Positions 36,375-46,916 of a stretch of DNA of 64,000 nucleotides are shown piece after piece. Below the pieces are notes generated by a model. It had not been told where the DNA came from. It saw only the letters and a list, made by a program, of their open reading frames with translations, and searched no databases. The position numbers and the translations under genes are program-made. The first letter of the stretch is position 1, and the number at the start of each line of letters is the position of its first letter. The stretch covers positions 33,697 to 97,696 of the forward strand of contig NZ_BJNF01000057.1 of NCBI RefSeq assembly GCF_006539545.1, written 5' to 3'. The stretch comes from Nitrobacter winogradskyi. GTDB taxonomy: Bacteria; Pseudomonadota; Alphaproteobacteria; Rhizobiales; Xanthobacteraceae.

Positions 36375-38147
36375 TTAATTCTGCGGCAGATTGAGCCGGA
36401 TATGAAGCTCGCGCAACTGCTTCGGAGCGACCTCTGACGGCGCGCCCATCAGCAGGTCTTCGGCCCGCTGGTTCATGGGAAACAGCGAAATCTCGCGCAG
36501 GTTGTTTGTTCCGCAGAGCAGCATGACGATGCGATCGACGCCGGCCGCCATGCCGCCATGCGGTGGCGCGCCGTACTGAAACGCGCGGTACATGCCGCCG
36601 AACCGCTCGACCACCTCGTTCTCGCCATAGCCCGCGATTTCGAACGCCTTCACCATCGCTTCCGGCCGGTGGTTGCGGATGCCGCCGGAGGCGATCTCGT
36701 AGCCGTTGCAGGTGATGTCGTACTGGAACGCCTTGATCGTCAGTGGGTTCTGGGTGTTGAGCGCATCGAGCCCGCCCTGCGGCATCGAAAAGGGATTGTG
36801 CGAGAAGTCCACCTTCTTGTCTTCTTCGTTGTACTCATACATCGGGAAATCGACGATCCAGGCCAGCTCGAACCGGTCCTTATCGATCAGGTTCAACTCC
36901 TCGCCGAGCCTGGTGCGCGCGAGTCCCGCGAATTTCCAGAACTTCGCCGGGTCGCCGGCCACGAAAAATGCGGCGTCGCCCGCCTTGAGGCCAAGCTGGA
37001 CACGAATCGCCTCGGTCCGCTCTGGGCCAATGTTGTTGGCAAGCGGGCCCGCCCCCTCGCCGCCTTCGCGCCACATGATGTAGCCGAGTCCCGGCTGGCC
37101 CTCGCCCTGCGCCCACGAATTCATGCGGTCGCAGAACGCCCGGCTGCCGCCGCCGGGTCCCGGAATCGCCCAGACCTGGTTCTTCGAATCCTCAAGCATC
37201 CGCGCGAACACCTTGAAGCCGGAGCCGCGGAAATGCTCGGAGACGTCCTGCATCAGCAGCGGATTGCGCAAGTCGGGCTTGTCGGTGCCGTACTTGCGCA
37301 AGCTTTCAGCGAACGGAATGCGCGGCCAGTTCCTTGTGACTGGCTTGCCCTTGGCGAACTCCTCGAAAATGCCGGTAATGACCGGCTCAACCGCAGCAAA
37401 AACATCGTCCTGCTCGACAAAGCTCATCTCAAGGTCGAGCTGGTAGAACTCGCCCGGCAGGCGGTCGGCGCGCGGGTCCTCGTCGCGGAAGCACGGCGCG
37501 ATCTGGAAGTAGCGGTCGAAGCCCGACATCATCAACAGTTGCTTGTACTGCTGCGGCGCCTGCGGCAGCGCGTAGAACTTGCCGGGATGAATGCGCGAGG
37601 GAACCAGGAAGTCGCGCGCGCCTTCCGGCGAGGAGGCCGTCAGGATCGGAGTCTGGAATTCGAAGAACCCCTGCTCCTTCATGCGCTTGCGCATCGAATC
37701 GACAATAGCGCCGCGGGTCATGATGTTCTGATGCAGATTCTCGCGACGAAGGTCGAGGAAACGGTACTTAAGCCTTATATCTTCAGGGTATTCCTGCTCA
37801 CCGAACACCGGCAGCGGCAATTCCGCGGCGGGTCCGAGCACCTCGATTTCCGTAATATAAACTTCGACCGCTCCGGTCGGCAGTTCCGGATTTTCGGTGC
37901 CGGCGGGACGGCGCCGCGCCTTGCCATCGATCCGGACCACCCATTCCGAACGAAGCTTTTCCGCCAGCGCGAAGGCCGGGGAGTCCGGATCGGCCACGCA
38001 CTGGGTCAGCCCGTAATGGTCGCGCAGGTCGATGAACAGCACCCCGCCATGATCACGAATCCGATGGCACCAGCCTGACAGGCGGACGGTCTGGTCGATG
38101 TGGCTGTCGCGGAGCGCGCCGCAGGTATGGGACCGATAGCGATGCAT
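36375..38147 (-). CDS. aspS: aspartyl-tRNA synthetase
   Basis: Class IIb aminoacyl-tRNA synthetase of 590 residues. The N-terminal OB anticodon-binding domain starts [26 protein letters not shown]. Motif 2 is in [19 protein letters not shown], the bacterial GAD insertion lies in the middle, and motif 3 is [14 protein letters not shown]. The ATG at 38147 matches the family N-terminus. Many alphaproteobacterial AspRS are non-discriminating and also serve Asn-tRNA formation with GatCAB; I cannot confirm that here. It is divergent from rnd. Confidence 0.97.
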   Translation of the reverse strand: MHRYRSHTCGALRDSHIDQTVRLSGWCHRIRDHGGVLFIDLRDHYGLTQCVADPDSPAFALAEKLRSEWVVRIDGKARRRPAGTENPELPTGAVEVYITEIEVLGPAAELPLPVFGEQEYPEDIRLKYRFLDLRRENLHQNIMTRGAIVDSMRKRMKEQGFFEFQTPILTASSPEGARDFLVPSRIHPGKFYALPQAPQQYKQLLMMSGFDRYFQIAPCFRDEDPRADRLPGEFYQLDLEMSFVEQDDVFAAVEPVITGIFEEFAKGKPVTRNWPRIPFAESLRKYGTDKPDLRNPLLMQDVSEHFRGSGFKVFARMLEDSKNQVWAIPGPGGGSRAFCDRMNSWAQGEGQPGLGYIMWREGGEGAGPLANNIGPERTEAIRVQLGLKAGDAAFFVAGDPAKFWKFAGLARTRLGEELNLIDKDRFELAWIVDFPMYEYNEEDKKVDFSHNPFSMPQGGLDALNTQNPLTIKAFQYDITCNGYEIASGGIRNHRPEAMVKAFEIAGYGENEVVERFGGMYRAFQYGAPPHGGMAAGVDRIVMLLCGTNNLREISLFPMNQRAEDLLMGAPSEVAPKQLRELHIRLNLPQN

Positions 38148-38375
38148 GGGAATCCTGCAAGAAGGCGTCAGAGGCGGAACAGGGGTCGGACGGGCCGCCG
38201 GATGGTTGAGCGTCAGGGGTTTACCCGAGCGAAAGGTGCGCGGCAACCGAGAGGCGGAACCTGGAAAGAGTGGCCCGGATGATCATTCTTGACCGGAAAA
38301 GTCCGAAAAAAACAAGCGCGGCGTACAGCAAAAAAGCAGGGCGACAGGGCAAAAAAGACGGGCTATGGAGCGTTC

Positions 38376-39524
38376 ATGGATTTGATTACCACCTCCGCGG
38401 AGCTGGCCTCCGTCTGCGCTCGCCTCGCCAGGCACCCGGTCATTACCGTCGACACCGAGTTCCTCCGCGAGACCACATATTACCCCCTGCTCTGCGTCAT
38501 TCAGCTGGCAAGTCCCGATGAAGCCGTGGTGGTCGATGCTCTCGCCGAGGGAATCGACCTGAAGCCGTTTTTCGCTCTGATGTCGAACGAAAACGTCCTC
38601 AAGGTCTTCCACGCAGCACGGCAGGATATCGAGATTATCTGGCACCAGGCCGGGCTCATTCCCCATCCTGTCTTCGACACTCAGGTTGCCGCCATGGTGC
38701 TGGGACATGGCGATTCCATCGCCTATGACGCGCTGGTCGAGCGCATTACCGGACACCGTCCGGACAAGACCCACCGATTCACCGACTGGTCGCGCCGTCC
38801 GCTGACCGCGGAACAACTCGAATACGCCGTGGCGGATGTCACTCACCTCCGCGACGTCTTTGCCGCGCTCGACGCCGATCTCAGGAAGCGCGGACGCAGC
38901 GATTGGGTCAGCGAGGAGATGGAGGTCCTGACGTCGCCGAAGACCTACGATTTTCATCCCGAACGTGCATGGGAACGATTGAAGAGCCGGGTCCGCAAGC
39001 CGAAGGACCTTGCCGTCCTGATGGAAGTGGCGGCCTGGCGCGAACAGGAAGCCCAGAGCCGCAATATTCCGCGATCCCGTGTTCTGAAGGACGACGCCGT
39101 CGGCGATATCGCGATCCATGCTCCGAGCAGTCCGGAACGGTTGGGGGCGCTGCGTTCGCTGCCCAAGGGTTTTGAAAGGTCGCAGTGGGGCGCTGATATC
39201 GTCGCGGCGGTCCAGCGCGGGCTTGCACGAGACCTGCGTTCGCTGCCCAGGATCGAGAAGCCCCGCAACAATTCGAACGGCGCCGCCACGGTGGAGCTTC
39301 TCAAGGTTTTGCTGCGCATGACCTCCGAGCGCCATGCTGTCGCCAGCAAGGTGATCGCGACGGTGGATGACCTGGAGCGAATCGTCGCCGATGACGGGGC
39401 CGATGTCGGTGCGCTGCACGGGTGGCGGCGTGAACTGTTCGGCGAGGCCGCCCTCGCCCTGAAGCACGGCCGGCTGGCTCTGGCGATCGAAAAGGGCAGC
39501 GTGGTCCGCGTGGAGCGAACGTAG
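38376..39524 (+). CDS. rnd: ribonuclease D
   Basis: A 3'-5' exoribonuclease of 382 residues for tRNA and structured RNA maturation. The DEDDy exonuclease domain has VDTEFLRE (Asp/Glu), [10 protein letters not shown] and [13 protein letters not shown] with the catalytic Tyr and Asp. An HRDC domain (about 200-290) and a C-terminal helical domain follow. The ATG at 38376 has GGAG upstream; the open frame extends further 5' but is Lys/Arg-rich and not conserved. The stop codon TAG at 39522 is the first triplet of a family B repeat. Confidence 0.94.
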   Translation: MDLITTSAELASVCARLARHPVITVDTEFLRETTYYPLLCVIQLASPDEAVVVDALAEGIDLKPFFALMSNENVLKVFHAARQDIEIIWHQAGLIPHPVFDTQVAAMVLGHGDSIAYDALVERITGHRPDKTHRFTDWSRRPLTAEQLEYAVADVTHLRDVFAALDADLRKRGRSDWVSEEMEVLTSPKTYDFHPERAWERLKSRVRKPKDLAVLMEVAAWREQEAQSRNIPRSRVLKDDAVGDIAIHAPSSPERLGALRSLPKGFERSQWGADIVAAVQRGLARDLRSLPRIEKPRNNSNGAATVELLKVLLRMTSERHAVASKVIATVDDLERIVADDGADVGALHGWRRELFGEAALALKHGRLALAIEKGSVVRVERT

Positions 39525-39667
39525 AGCATGATCCTGACCCGAAGGGCCGCGCCAGCACAAAGTGGAAACAGGTTCTCGGAGAAGATCATGCTCGAACAAA
39601 AAGATGGGCGACGAGTGTGATTCAACGCGGTTGAATCGGATTCAACGCGGTTGAACAGGCTCGAGAG
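39525..39667 (+). repeat. palindromic repeat family B, copy 1, abutting the rnd stop codon
   Basis: A composite element: AGCATGATC...GAAGATCATGCTCG inverted ends around CAAAGTGGAAAC, then GATTCAACGCGGTTGAAT in near-tandem copies. The same roughly 140 bp recurs inverted at 50538-50680 with about nine of ten bases equal. The rnd stop TAG forms its first bases. Confidence 0.9.
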
Positions 39668-39741
39668 TCTTTTCGCTTCTGATGAGATGCGAAGCGAGGC
39701 TTTCCGATTCCTGAAGCACGCGCGCGATTCAGCGATGTACG

Positions 39742-41052
39742 TCACCCGACGGACCTCGAAGCGATCAGCCTGCTGATCCGCGGGCCATCCATTTCCGAGA
39801 TCCGGAACAACCACCCTTCCCAGGTGAACTCGTCGCCGACAGCCGGTATCCGACCCAGCAACTCGATCGCGCAGCCCGCCACGGTATGGAAATCTCCATC
39901 CGGCTTACGGCTGATGCCCAGGTGTATCATCGCTTCGTCAATCGGCATTCGTCCGTTGATGACAAACTTGCCGTCGCCTCCTCCCAGTATGTCGGGCTCC
40001 TCACCGGCATCCGGCAGTTCACCTGCGATGGATTCGAGCAGATCGGTGCGCGTGACGATCCCCTGCAACGTTCCGTACTCATCGACCACGATGCCCACGC
40101 GAACAGGTTGCGCCTTGAAACGCTCGATGGCTTGCAGGATCGGCGTGAACTCCGAGAGCGCGAGCGGTTGCTGCAACACCGCGAGCGGATCGACTTCACG
40201 TCCCTCCAGAGCCTGATCGAGCAGGTCTTGCTTGCGAAGCACGCCCACGACCTCATCAATGCTACCCTGCCCGATAACGACGTGCTCATGCTTGCACTCA
40301 CGCACCACATTGAGAATCTCGTCCCGGCTGTCATCCGCGTCGGCCCAAACGATGCTCATCCGCGGAGTCATGATGTCGCTCACGTCGCGACGGGTAAGGC
40401 TGATGACCCGCTCAACGACTTCCCGCTGGGTTCGAGCGAGCAAGCCCGCTCGCTCGGTCTCGGCAACGAGAAGCCTGATCTCGTCAGGTGAGTGAAGCGT
40501 TTCCTTTTCGCTGGCGGCGCTGAGGCCGAACAGACGCAAGACGCCGTTGCCGAGCCCGTTCAATGACACAATCGCCGGTTTCAACAGCAACCCGAACAAC
40601 GCGAGCGGACGCACGATGATCAGCGCCGTGGTCTCGGTCCGCTGCAAGGCGAGGCTCTTCGGCGCGAGTTCGCCAAGCACGATGTGCAGGATCGTAATGA
40701 TAGCAAAGGCGATAATGATGGCGATGGCGTGAGCGCCGATCTCGGCCCCGGTACCGAATGGCAGAACCAGCAGCGGCTCGATCAGGTGCGCCAGCGCCGG
40801 TTCTCCGATCCAGCCCAGAGCCAATGATGACAGCGTAATTCCGAGCTGGCACGCCGCGAGATTATAATCGAGATGTTCAACCGCCTTCTGTAGCGCACGG
40901 GCGTTTGCGCCTCCCGCGGCAACCAGTTGCGCGACGCGGCTGCGACGCATTGCCACCAGCGAAAATTCAGAAGCGACGAAGAAACCGTTCGCGACGACGA
41001 GAATGATGACAGAGAGAACTCCGGCCAGACTGGTTAAACTGCCATCACCCAC
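39742..41052 (-). CDS. CNNM/HlyC-CorC family transmembrane protein with CBS domains
   Basis: A 436-residue protein. The N-terminal DUF21/CNNM membrane domain (about 1-190) has four hydrophobic segments and the GWIGEPALAHLIEPL and GELAPKSLALQRTE motifs. It is followed by a CBS pair (about 210-330, MTPRMSIVW and VVDEYGTLQGIVTRTDLLE) and a CorC/HlyC C-terminal domain (about 345-430). Relatives such as CorB/CorC take part in magnesium or cobalt efflux; the old name hemolysin is misleading. The GTG start has AAGGAG 8 bases upstream. It sits between rnd and ppx on the other strand from rnd, with repeats on both sides. Confidence 0.88.
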   Translation of the reverse strand: MGDGSLTSLAGVLSVIILVVANGFFVASEFSLVAMRRSRVAQLVAAGGANARALQKAVEHLDYNLAACQLGITLSSLALGWIGEPALAHLIEPLLVLPFGTGAEIGAHAIAIIIAFAIITILHIVLGELAPKSLALQRTETTALIIVRPLALFGLLLKPAIVSLNGLGNGVLRLFGLSAASEKETLHSPDEIRLLVAETERAGLLARTQREVVERVISLTRRDVSDIMTPRMSIVWADADDSRDEILNVVRECKHEHVVIGQGSIDEVVGVLRKQDLLDQALEGREVDPLAVLQQPLALSEFTPILQAIERFKAQPVRVGIVVDEYGTLQGIVTRTDLLESIAGELPDAGEEPDILGGGDGKFVINGRMPIDEAMIHLGISRKPDGDFHTVAGCAIELLGRIPAVGDEFTWEGWLFRISEMDGPRISRLIASRSVG

Positions 41053-41077
41053 GGCGACATCTCCTTATGGAAGGCGA

Positions 41078-41179
41078 GAGCGTCTTCGAGCGAAATGGAT
41101 ACCGGTTCGCATGAAGAAAACGCGTCAAATCACGATCATAGAGCCTCGCTTCTGATTCCATCAGCAGCGAAAGGCTCTT
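41078..41179 (+). repeat. palindromic repeat family A, copy 5
   Basis: A full copy: GAGCGTCTTCGAGCGAAATG, ACCGGTTCGCATGAAGAAAA and the right-hand hairpin CGCTTCTGATT/ATCAGCAGCG. It lies just upstream of the CNNM protein gene. Confidence 0.9.
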
Positions 41180-41265
41180 GGTGCTTCACCACCACGACAA
41201 CGTTACAGAAGCGGGTGCTTGATGCGCAAAGAGAAAACGTCGCAGGCGGCGCTGATGAACAAGCC

Positions 41266-41341
41266 TAGTGTGGTGGTTCAGAAGTTCGCTTTCAGGGTCC
41301 AGCGATTCTGCCAGGCGAACTTCTGAACCTAAACCACACTA
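41266..41341. repeat. 76-bp inverted-repeat element (family C), MITE-like
   Basis: Ends TAGTGTGGTGGTTCAGAAG / CTTCTGAACCTAAACCACACTA form a near-perfect terminal inverted repeat of about 25 bp that starts and finishes with TA. Length and TA ends suggest a miniature element mobilised by an IS630/mariner-type transposase. Confidence 0.8.
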
Positions 41342-41357
41342 GAATTATAAAGCTGCC

Positions 41358-41430
41358 AGTGTCCCTGTGATTTCGAAGTTCGCATCAAAGGTCGCTGCAA
41401 GGGTTTGCGAACTTCGGAATCGGGACACTA
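41358..41430. repeat. 73-bp inverted-repeat element (family D), copy 1, carrying the ppx stop codon
   Basis: AGTGTCCC...CGAAGTTCGCA / TGCGAACTTCGGAATCGGGACACTA. The last bases CTA (41428-41430) are the ppx stop codon TAG on the minus strand. The second copy lies at 46842-46914 with roughly 87% identity by eye. The core GAAGTTCGC/GCGAACTTC is shared with family C, so C and D are related. Confidence 0.88.
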
Positions 41431-43017
41431 GCGGAGGACGATCGAGCCCGAACGGCCGACAAGGCGCGCCAGTTGCTTGAACCGGCCACCCACACGATCC
41501 GCGACCAGATCGACCAGCCGGTGTTCGAACACAAGCGTCAGCTTGCGACCGCTGTTTTTGAACTGGGTGGCGGACAACACACCTGGTTGAGCCGCCGAAA
41601 TCAGATGCGCGACGCGAAAGGCGGCGCCCAGAATACGCGCTCTCTCATCCATGGGCGACGTCACCAGTTCGCCTACCACGGGTGATGGCCCGTTCGCTTC
41701 GTTCAACCCGGCATAGCGGTAGTATACCGACAGCGCGACGAAAGCTCGTCCTTGATGGTCGATGCTGACGAAATTGCCATTCATGATCAAACTGAGAGTC
41801 TGCTCGCTGCGGTAGTCGGGATGTATGCGCCAGCCGATATCGGAGAGCAGGCAGGCGGTGTGGCGCAGCCGTCGGTCGTCTTCGGTCTCCTGAAGCTTGA
41901 GAGCCCGGAACAACCGATCGGTCCATTCGATCAGTTCCTCGGCATGACAGGCTGAGCGCGACAGCAGGCTATTCAGCGTTTGCGCGGCGCAGATCAATCC
42001 ATCCCTGGATCGGTCGGCAGCGGGCAGCATCGAGTAAAGCAGACCCTCGCGGACGCCATAGGTTGAGAAAACGATGGCCTTCGGCTTCGCAATCCGGATG
42101 ATGTGCTCCAGCACGAGAGCGGCATAAGTCAGCAGCGGCTGCCGGGCTTCGGCGACGACCTCGATATCCGCCAGCATGTCGGAAGCAACCAGACGGCGCA
42201 GCCGCCGGACGAAATCAAGCGCGTCGGCTGCGGGAATGGAATAGCCGTGCATGACACGAAGCGGATAACCGCTCTGGATGATGTGAAGGCGCGCCAGCGC
42301 CCGCCATGTTCCGCCGATAGCGTAGAAAGTGCGGCCTTTGCCGGCCTTCAGCGGCGTCGCATCGGCAAGCGCGGCTTTTACAATGCTGTTCGCGCGCTTC
42401 AATGATTTCTTCGACGCATCCTGCAAGGCGAGACTGCCGAGCGGCAGCGTTATTCCGCGACCCACCCGGTGGTCGCGCACGTCGGTCAATTCCAGCGAAC
42501 CGCCGCCGAGATCGCCCACGATCCCGTTCGGTTTGTGGACGCTGGAAACGACTCCCAGGGCGGCAAGATAGGCTTCCTGTGATCCCGGCAGAATTTCAAC
42601 CGGCACGCCGCAGATGCGTTCAGCCTGAGCTATGAAATCCGCGCCGTTCGTGGCATCGCGGCATGCCGCGGTCGCGATGGCGTAAACGCGGCTGATCTTC
42701 ATGACCTTGCACAGCGCATGGAAACGCCGCAGGGATGTCAGCGCCTTGCTGATCGCATCCGACGCAAGCAATCCGGTGGACTGCACCTCGCGCCCGAGTC
42801 CGCACGATGCTTTCTCGTTGAAGACGGAGACGAGACTTCGCTCCAACGCTTCATAGACGACGAGGCGGACGGAGTTGGAGCCGATATCGATGACGGCGAC
42901 GCTGGATTCCGGTTTACGCGGACGCAGATATGTCGGGGCCGGCGTTCTATGCCGGCGGCTGCCGCTCTGAGCGACGCGTGAGACGGCGCGGCGAAGATTC
43001 CTTGAGCGACTTTCCAC
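41428..43017 (-). CDS. ppx: exopolyphosphatase / pppGpp phosphatase (Ppx/GppA family)
   Basis: A 529-residue enzyme that hydrolyses polyphosphate or pppGpp. The ASKHA-fold N-terminal domains have [15 protein letters not shown] and [15 protein letters not shown] helical HD-like C-terminal half (about 320-529) completes the long Ppx form. The GTG start at 43017 makes the gene overlap the end of ppk by 71 bases; no other start lies between it and the conserved [10 protein letters not shown]. The pair is an operon for making and removing polyphosphate. The stop codon lies in a family D repeat. Confidence 0.92.
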   Translation of the reverse strand: MESRSRNLRRAVSRVAQSGSRRHRTPAPTYLRPRKPESSVAVIDIGSNSVRLVVYEALERSLVSVFNEKASCGLGREVQSTGLLASDAISKALTSLRRFHALCKVMKISRVYAIATAACRDATNGADFIAQAERICGVPVEILPGSQEAYLAALGVVSSVHKPNGIVGDLGGGSLELTDVRDHRVGRGITLPLGSLALQDASKKSLKRANSIVKAALADATPLKAGKGRTFYAIGGTWRALARLHIIQSGYPLRVMHGYSIPAADALDFVRRLRRLVASDMLADIEVVAEARQPLLTYAALVLEHIIRIAKPKAIVFSTYGVREGLLYSMLPAADRSRDGLICAAQTLNSLLSRSACHAEELIEWTDRLFRALKLQETEDDRRLRHTACLLSDIGWRIHPDYRSEQTLSLIMNGNFVSIDHQGRAFVALSVYYRYAGLNEANGPSPVVGELVTSPMDERARILGAAFRVAHLISAAQPGVLSATQFKNSGRKLTLVFEHRLVDLVADRVGGRFKQLARLVGRSGSIVLR

Positions 43018-45148
43018 GGCCGGACAGACTCGGGTTTGTCATGAAATAGTTATGCAGGTTGAAGGGCTCCTCACCCTTCGCGGCCTTCATACGCGTTGAC
43101 GATCCATCCGGCAACAACTGCCAGCTCTGTTCGGTATCCTTGAGGTTCGCGACCATGATTTGCTCGAGAACCTGCTGATGCACCGTCGCATTCTGCAGCG
43201 GGCACAGCACCTCGACGCGCCGGTCGAGGTTGCGCGGCATCATGTCCGCGGACGAGATATACACAGCGGCCTTTGGTCCCGGCATGGGTTGCCCCATTCC
43301 AAAACAGTAAATCCGGCCGTGCTCCAGAAACCTGCCGATGACTGACTTGACGCGAATGTTTTCCGACAATCCGGGAACTCCGGGCCGCAGGCAGCAGATG
43401 CCGCGCACGATCAATTCGACGGAAACGCCTGCCTGGGATGCTTCGTACAGCGCATCGATGATGTCGGGATCGACCAGCGCGTTCATCTTCATCCAGACCG
43501 CGGCCGGTTTGCCGTTACGGGCGAAAGTGGTTTCACCGCGAATATGATCGATAATCCGATTCCGCAGCGTCAGAGGCGATACGGCCATTCTCTCGATATC
43601 GCTCGGCTCGGCGTAACCCGTGATGTAATTGAATACGCGCGCCGCATCACGGCCTATGATCGGATCGGATGTAAAATACGACAGGTCGGTATAGATACGC
43701 GCGGTCACCGGGTGATAGTTGCCGGTACCGGTGTGGACATAGGTCGCGAGACTGCCGCCTTCCCGGCGCACGACCAGCGAGAGCTTGGCATGCGTCTTTA
43801 GCTCGAGGAAGCCGTAGACCACCTGCACACCGGCACGTTCGAGATCGCGCGCCCAGCGGATGTTGGCCTCTTCGTCGAACCGCGCCTTGAGCTCGATGAG
43901 CGCCGTGACGGACTTGCCCGCCTCCGCGGCCTCCGCCAGCGCCCGCACGATCGGCGAGTTGTTGGAGGTGCGGTAGAGCGTCTGCTTGATGGCGACGACG
44001 TCAGGGTCGCGCGCGGCCTGTTGCAGGAACTGCACGACGACGTCGAACGACTCATAAGGATGATGAACGATCAGGTCCTTCTGCCGGATCGCGGCGAACA
44101 CGTCGCCGCCATGATCGCGCACACGCTCGGGATGGCGCGGAACATACGGCACGAATTCAAGGTCGGGCCGGTCGAGTCGTGTGAGTTGCGACAGCTCGTT
44201 CATGGCGAGGACGCCGTCCACCAGCAGCACTTCGTCGTCGGCCGCCGATAGCGCCCGCTGAACGAATGCACGCAGCTCGGCGGGCATCGCGGCCTCGATT
44301 TCGAGCCGGATGACGGAGCCGCGCCGGCGGCGTTTCAACGCGGTCTCGAACAGGCGAACCAGGTCCTCCGCCTCCTCCTCGATTTCCAGCTCGGAGTCCC
44401 GGATGATGCGGAACGCGCCCTGCCCCTTGACCGTGTAGCCCGGAAACAGCCGGTTGATGAACAGGCTGGTGGCGCCTTCAATCGTGATCAGCCTGACAGG
44501 ATCGTCCTTGCTGGCCACCGGCAGCCTCAGGAACCGGTCGATCTTGCCGGGCATGCGGATCAAAGCATTCATCGGCTTGCCATCCGACGTCCGCGCCAAT
44601 TGCAGCGCGATGGTGAAGCCAAGGCTTGGAATGAACGGAAACGGGTGGGCCGGATCAATGGCGAGCGGCGTCAACAAAGGGAAGATATTGTGCAGGAAGT
44701 GATCGGCGATCCAGCTCCGCTCGGCTTTGGTGACATCCTTGCCGTCGATCAGGACGATCCCCACTCCGGCCAGCATATTGCGCAGATCCCGCCAGATCGC
44801 CTGTTGATCGCTCGCGAGATTCGAGACCGTCTCGTTGATGAGAATAAGTTGCTCCGACGGCGTCAGCCCGTCCGGGCTGCGCTCGGTGATCCCTTCCCGC
44901 ACCTGCGCCTTGATGCCGGCGACGCGAACCATGAAGAATTCATCGAGGTTATTGGCGGAGATCGACAGGAATCGGACGCGCTCAAGCGCGGGATGGCCGG
45001 GATTGACCGATTCCTCAAGGACGCGGCGGTTAAAATGCAGCCAGGATAATTCCCGATTGATAAACCGTTCCGGACTGGCGCGGATCGCCGAGTCCAGTTC
45101 CAGTTCCAGCTTTTTGTCTTCGGGAGCAATCGCTTGAATTGAATCCAT
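42947..45148 (-). CDS. ppk: polyphosphate kinase 1
   Basis: Reversible synthesis of polyphosphate from ATP, 733 residues. The four PPK1 domains are present: the N-terminal domain with [18 protein letters not shown] and [19 protein letters not shown], the head domain, and two phospholipase-D-like catalytic domains with the autophosphorylated His in [11 protein letters not shown] and the second site [15 protein letters not shown] chose the ATG at 45148; the frame continues upstream only through repeat DNA (45171-45230). The C-terminal Ser/Arg-rich tail overlaps ppx. Confidence 0.96.
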   Translation of the reverse strand: MDSIQAIAPEDKKLELELDSAIRASPERFINRELSWLHFNRRVLEESVNPGHPALERVRFLSISANNLDEFFMVRVAGIKAQVREGITERSPDGLTPSEQLILINETVSNLASDQQAIWRDLRNMLAGVGIVLIDGKDVTKAERSWIADHFLHNIFPLLTPLAIDPAHPFPFIPSLGFTIALQLARTSDGKPMNALIRMPGKIDRFLRLPVASKDDPVRLITIEGATSLFINRLFPGYTVKGQGAFRIIRDSELEIEEEAEDLVRLFETALKRRRRGSVIRLEIEAAMPAELRAFVQRALSAADDEVLLVDGVLAMNELSQLTRLDRPDLEFVPYVPRHPERVRDHGGDVFAAIRQKDLIVHHPYESFDVVVQFLQQAARDPDVVAIKQTLYRTSNNSPIVRALAEAAEAGKSVTALIELKARFDEEANIRWARDLERAGVQVVYGFLELKTHAKLSLVVRREGGSLATYVHTGTGNYHPVTARIYTDLSYFTSDPIIGRDAARVFNYITGYAEPSDIERMAVSPLTLRNRIIDHIRGETTFARNGKPAAVWMKMNALVDPDIIDALYEASQAGVSVELIVRGICCLRPGVPGLSENIRVKSVIGRFLEHGRIYCFGMGQPMPGPKAAVYISSADMMPRNLDRRVEVLCPLQNATVHQQVLEQIMVANLKDTEQSWQLLPDGSSTRMKAAKGEEPFNLHNYFMTNPSLSGRGKSLKESSPRRLTRRSERQPPA

Positions 45149-45170
45149 CGATATGTCGGTCCGTATTCTC

Positions 45171-45230
45171 GTGTTTTCGAGCGAAGCGGATAGCCGGTTC
45201 GCGCAAGGAAAACGCGTCCAATCAAAACCT
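45171..45230 (+). repeat. palindromic repeat family A, partial copy
   Basis: The left two thirds of the element (GTGTTTTCGAGCGAAGCGGAT, GCCGGTTCGCGCAAGGAAAA, CGCGTCCAATC). The right hairpin is missing. It lies 23 bases before the ppk start codon. Confidence 0.75.
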
Positions 45231-45408
45231 GTGCCTGCTCCGACCTCCCTCAAAAGTGGCGAGCATCAGAAGTGGCGTAGCTCAGATGCTGCGGCGGCGG
45301 TGCAACAGCGGCAAACCATGGGCCAGCTCAATGACGTTTCCATGACATTTGACGTTGCGGAAGGTCGCGGCGTCAAGGTCTATCGAAGGAACGCAGAGCC
45401 GTGTGGCT

Positions 45409-46089
45409 TCAGTCGATATTTCGAAGCAGTTCTGCGGCGAGCGCGCGCGTCACCGGCCGGCCAAGGCGTAACGATTCGGCATCGAGCTGTTCGACGGCGA
45501 GGCGAGCGGCGGCAACCGATCGTTCGGTCCGCGTTGCGATGAAACTCACGATCGCTTCGTCGATATTCATCTGGCGGTCCGCTGAGAACTTCACGATCAG
45601 CGCCCGGAGCAGATGATCGTCGGGCGGCATCAACGTTACGACCGGCACCGCGCGGAGTCGCGACCGGAGATCGCGCAGCCCGATCTCGATCGCGGCGGGA
45701 GTGACTCGCGCCGTCATCAGCACGAACGCGGTTTCCTCACGGGCGAGGTTCATCAGGTGGAACAGGGCAAGCTCATCGAAGGTTTTCGGATTGAGGTCCT
45801 CCACGACGAGCGCCCCTGTCGTCAGGGCCATCGGCACCGTCGCCGCGGTCAGGCCTTGCGCGCTGATGGAGCGCGCCCCTGCCCGCTCCGCCCAGATCGC
45901 CGCGAGGTGGCTCTTGCCGCAACCTTCAGGGCCGGCCAGCAACATGATCCTGTTCGGCCACTCCGGCCAGCCCTCGATCAGCGACAGCGCCGCCGCGTTC
46001 GCGGGACCTTCAAGAAAGTCGTCCCGCGAAAAGCTCTCAGCGTGCGGCAGCGTGAATGCGAGCTGACGGGAGGGAGGACGGCCTGCCAC
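45409..46089 (-). CDS. hdaA: DnaA-related regulatory protein HdaA
   Basis: A 226-residue AAA+ protein related to the ATPase domain of DnaA but without the DNA-binding domain IV. The P-loop is GPEGCGKSHLAAIWA, Walker B is ALVVEDLN, and Arg-containing sensor segments are LRDLRSRL and TERSVAAARLAVEQLD. In Alphaproteobacteria HdaA works with the beta clamp to convert DnaA-ATP to DnaA-ADP after initiation; the N-terminal RQLAFTLPHAES may act as the clamp-binding motif. I chose the GTG at 46089 because GGAG lies 7 bases upstream and residues before it are not conserved. Confidence 0.9.
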   Translation of the reverse strand: MAGRPPSRQLAFTLPHAESFSRDDFLEGPANAAALSLIEGWPEWPNRIMLLAGPEGCGKSHLAAIWAERAGARSISAQGLTAATVPMALTTGALVVEDLNPKTFDELALFHLMNLAREETAFVLMTARVTPAAIEIGLRDLRSRLRAVPVVTLMPPDDHLLRALIVKFSADRQMNIDEAIVSFIATRTERSVAAARLAVEQLDAESLRLGRPVTRALAAELLRNID

Positions 46090-46134
46090 GCATCTACTCC
46101 ACGTCAGCACCAACTCGCGTGTACCGTGCCATCT

Positions 46135-46677
46135 TCATTTCGGATCGATGGTGCTCATGTGGCGCACCCACTCCACGAGATAGAACGAGACGGAAACCAG
46201 GGTCAGGATCGCTATGGCGGCCATCAGAAGGGCTTCGTAGGGCGAGGAATCGAATCCGAATCCCAGCGCGGCCAGCACCAGCGCCGCGAACGCGACCTGC
46301 GCTCCTGTATTGAGCTTCGAGACCAGCAGCGGCTTCATCGGCACCGGCTTGTTGAACAGCCACGATACGATCACCGCCCCGACGATCATGATGTCGCGCG
46401 AGACCACCAGGATAACGAGCCAGATGGGCACGGCGCCCCAAATGCCGAGCGTGACGAAGATCGAGACCAGCAGCGCCTTGTCGGCCAGCGGATCCAGAAG
46501 CGCACCAAGTTCGCTCGCCATGTTGAAGCGCTTGGCTAGAAACCCGTCCACCGCGTCGCTGACGCCGGCAATCACAAAGATGGCGAAAGCGATCTCCATC
46601 TGATTGGAGGCGATAGCCCAGATAATGATTGGCACGAGCAGAATACGGCCGAGCGTAATAATATTTGGAATACTCAC
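46135..46677 (-). CDS. pgsA: CDP-alcohol phosphatidyltransferase, PgsA-like
   Basis: A 180-residue integral membrane enzyme. The CDP-alcohol phosphotransferase motif reads DAVDGFLAKRFNMASELGALLDPLADK, that is D-x2-DG-x2-A-(K)-x8-G-x3-D-x3-D with AK where AR is usual. About five helices are visible. N-terminus IPNIITLGRILLVP and length resemble E. coli PgsA (182), which makes phosphatidylglycerophosphate. The GTG start at 46677 is preceded by GGAAAG. A second, paralogous CDP-alcohol transferase with another head group remains possible because PgsA normally keeps AR. Confidence 0.8.
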   Translation of the reverse strand: MSIPNIITLGRILLVPIIIWAIASNQMEIAFAIFVIAGVSDAVDGFLAKRFNMASELGALLDPLADKALLVSIFVTLGIWGAVPIWLVILVVSRDIMIVGAVIVSWLFNKPVPMKPLLVSKLNTGAQVAFAALVLAALGFGFDSSPYEALLMAAIAILTLVSVSFYLVEWVRHMSTIDPK

Positions 46678-46841
46678 GCGACTTTCCAGGCTCCGGATGG
46701 TTCCCGCACAAAACCTTCGGGAGGCGAGGCTTTGCAGAAGCGGTCGGCCTTTGTCTACATAGTATATGCGGACAGCCGGTGCGAGCCATTGCGCAAGTCC
46801 GCAATCCGACGTAACCAGCCCGGATGTCTTCGAGCGCTGCT

Positions 46842-46914
46842 GGTGTCCCTTTGATTCCGAAGTTCGTATCAAAGGTTGCGGCAAGGGTATGCGGACTTCG
46901 GAATCGGGACACTG
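46842..46914. repeat. 73-bp inverted-repeat element (family D), copy 2, abutting the purM start
   Basis: GGTGTCCC...CGAAGTTCGTA / ATGCGGACTTCGGAATCGGGACACTG. Its right end finishes 2 bases before the purM ATG, so the element itself forms the ribosome-binding region of purM. Confidence 0.88.
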
Positions 46915-46916
46915 GC

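Noticed and set aside
36558..38078. 506-codon open frame opposite aspS
   Set aside because: The same GC-bias effect; aspS is fully supported and the opposite frame has no family features.
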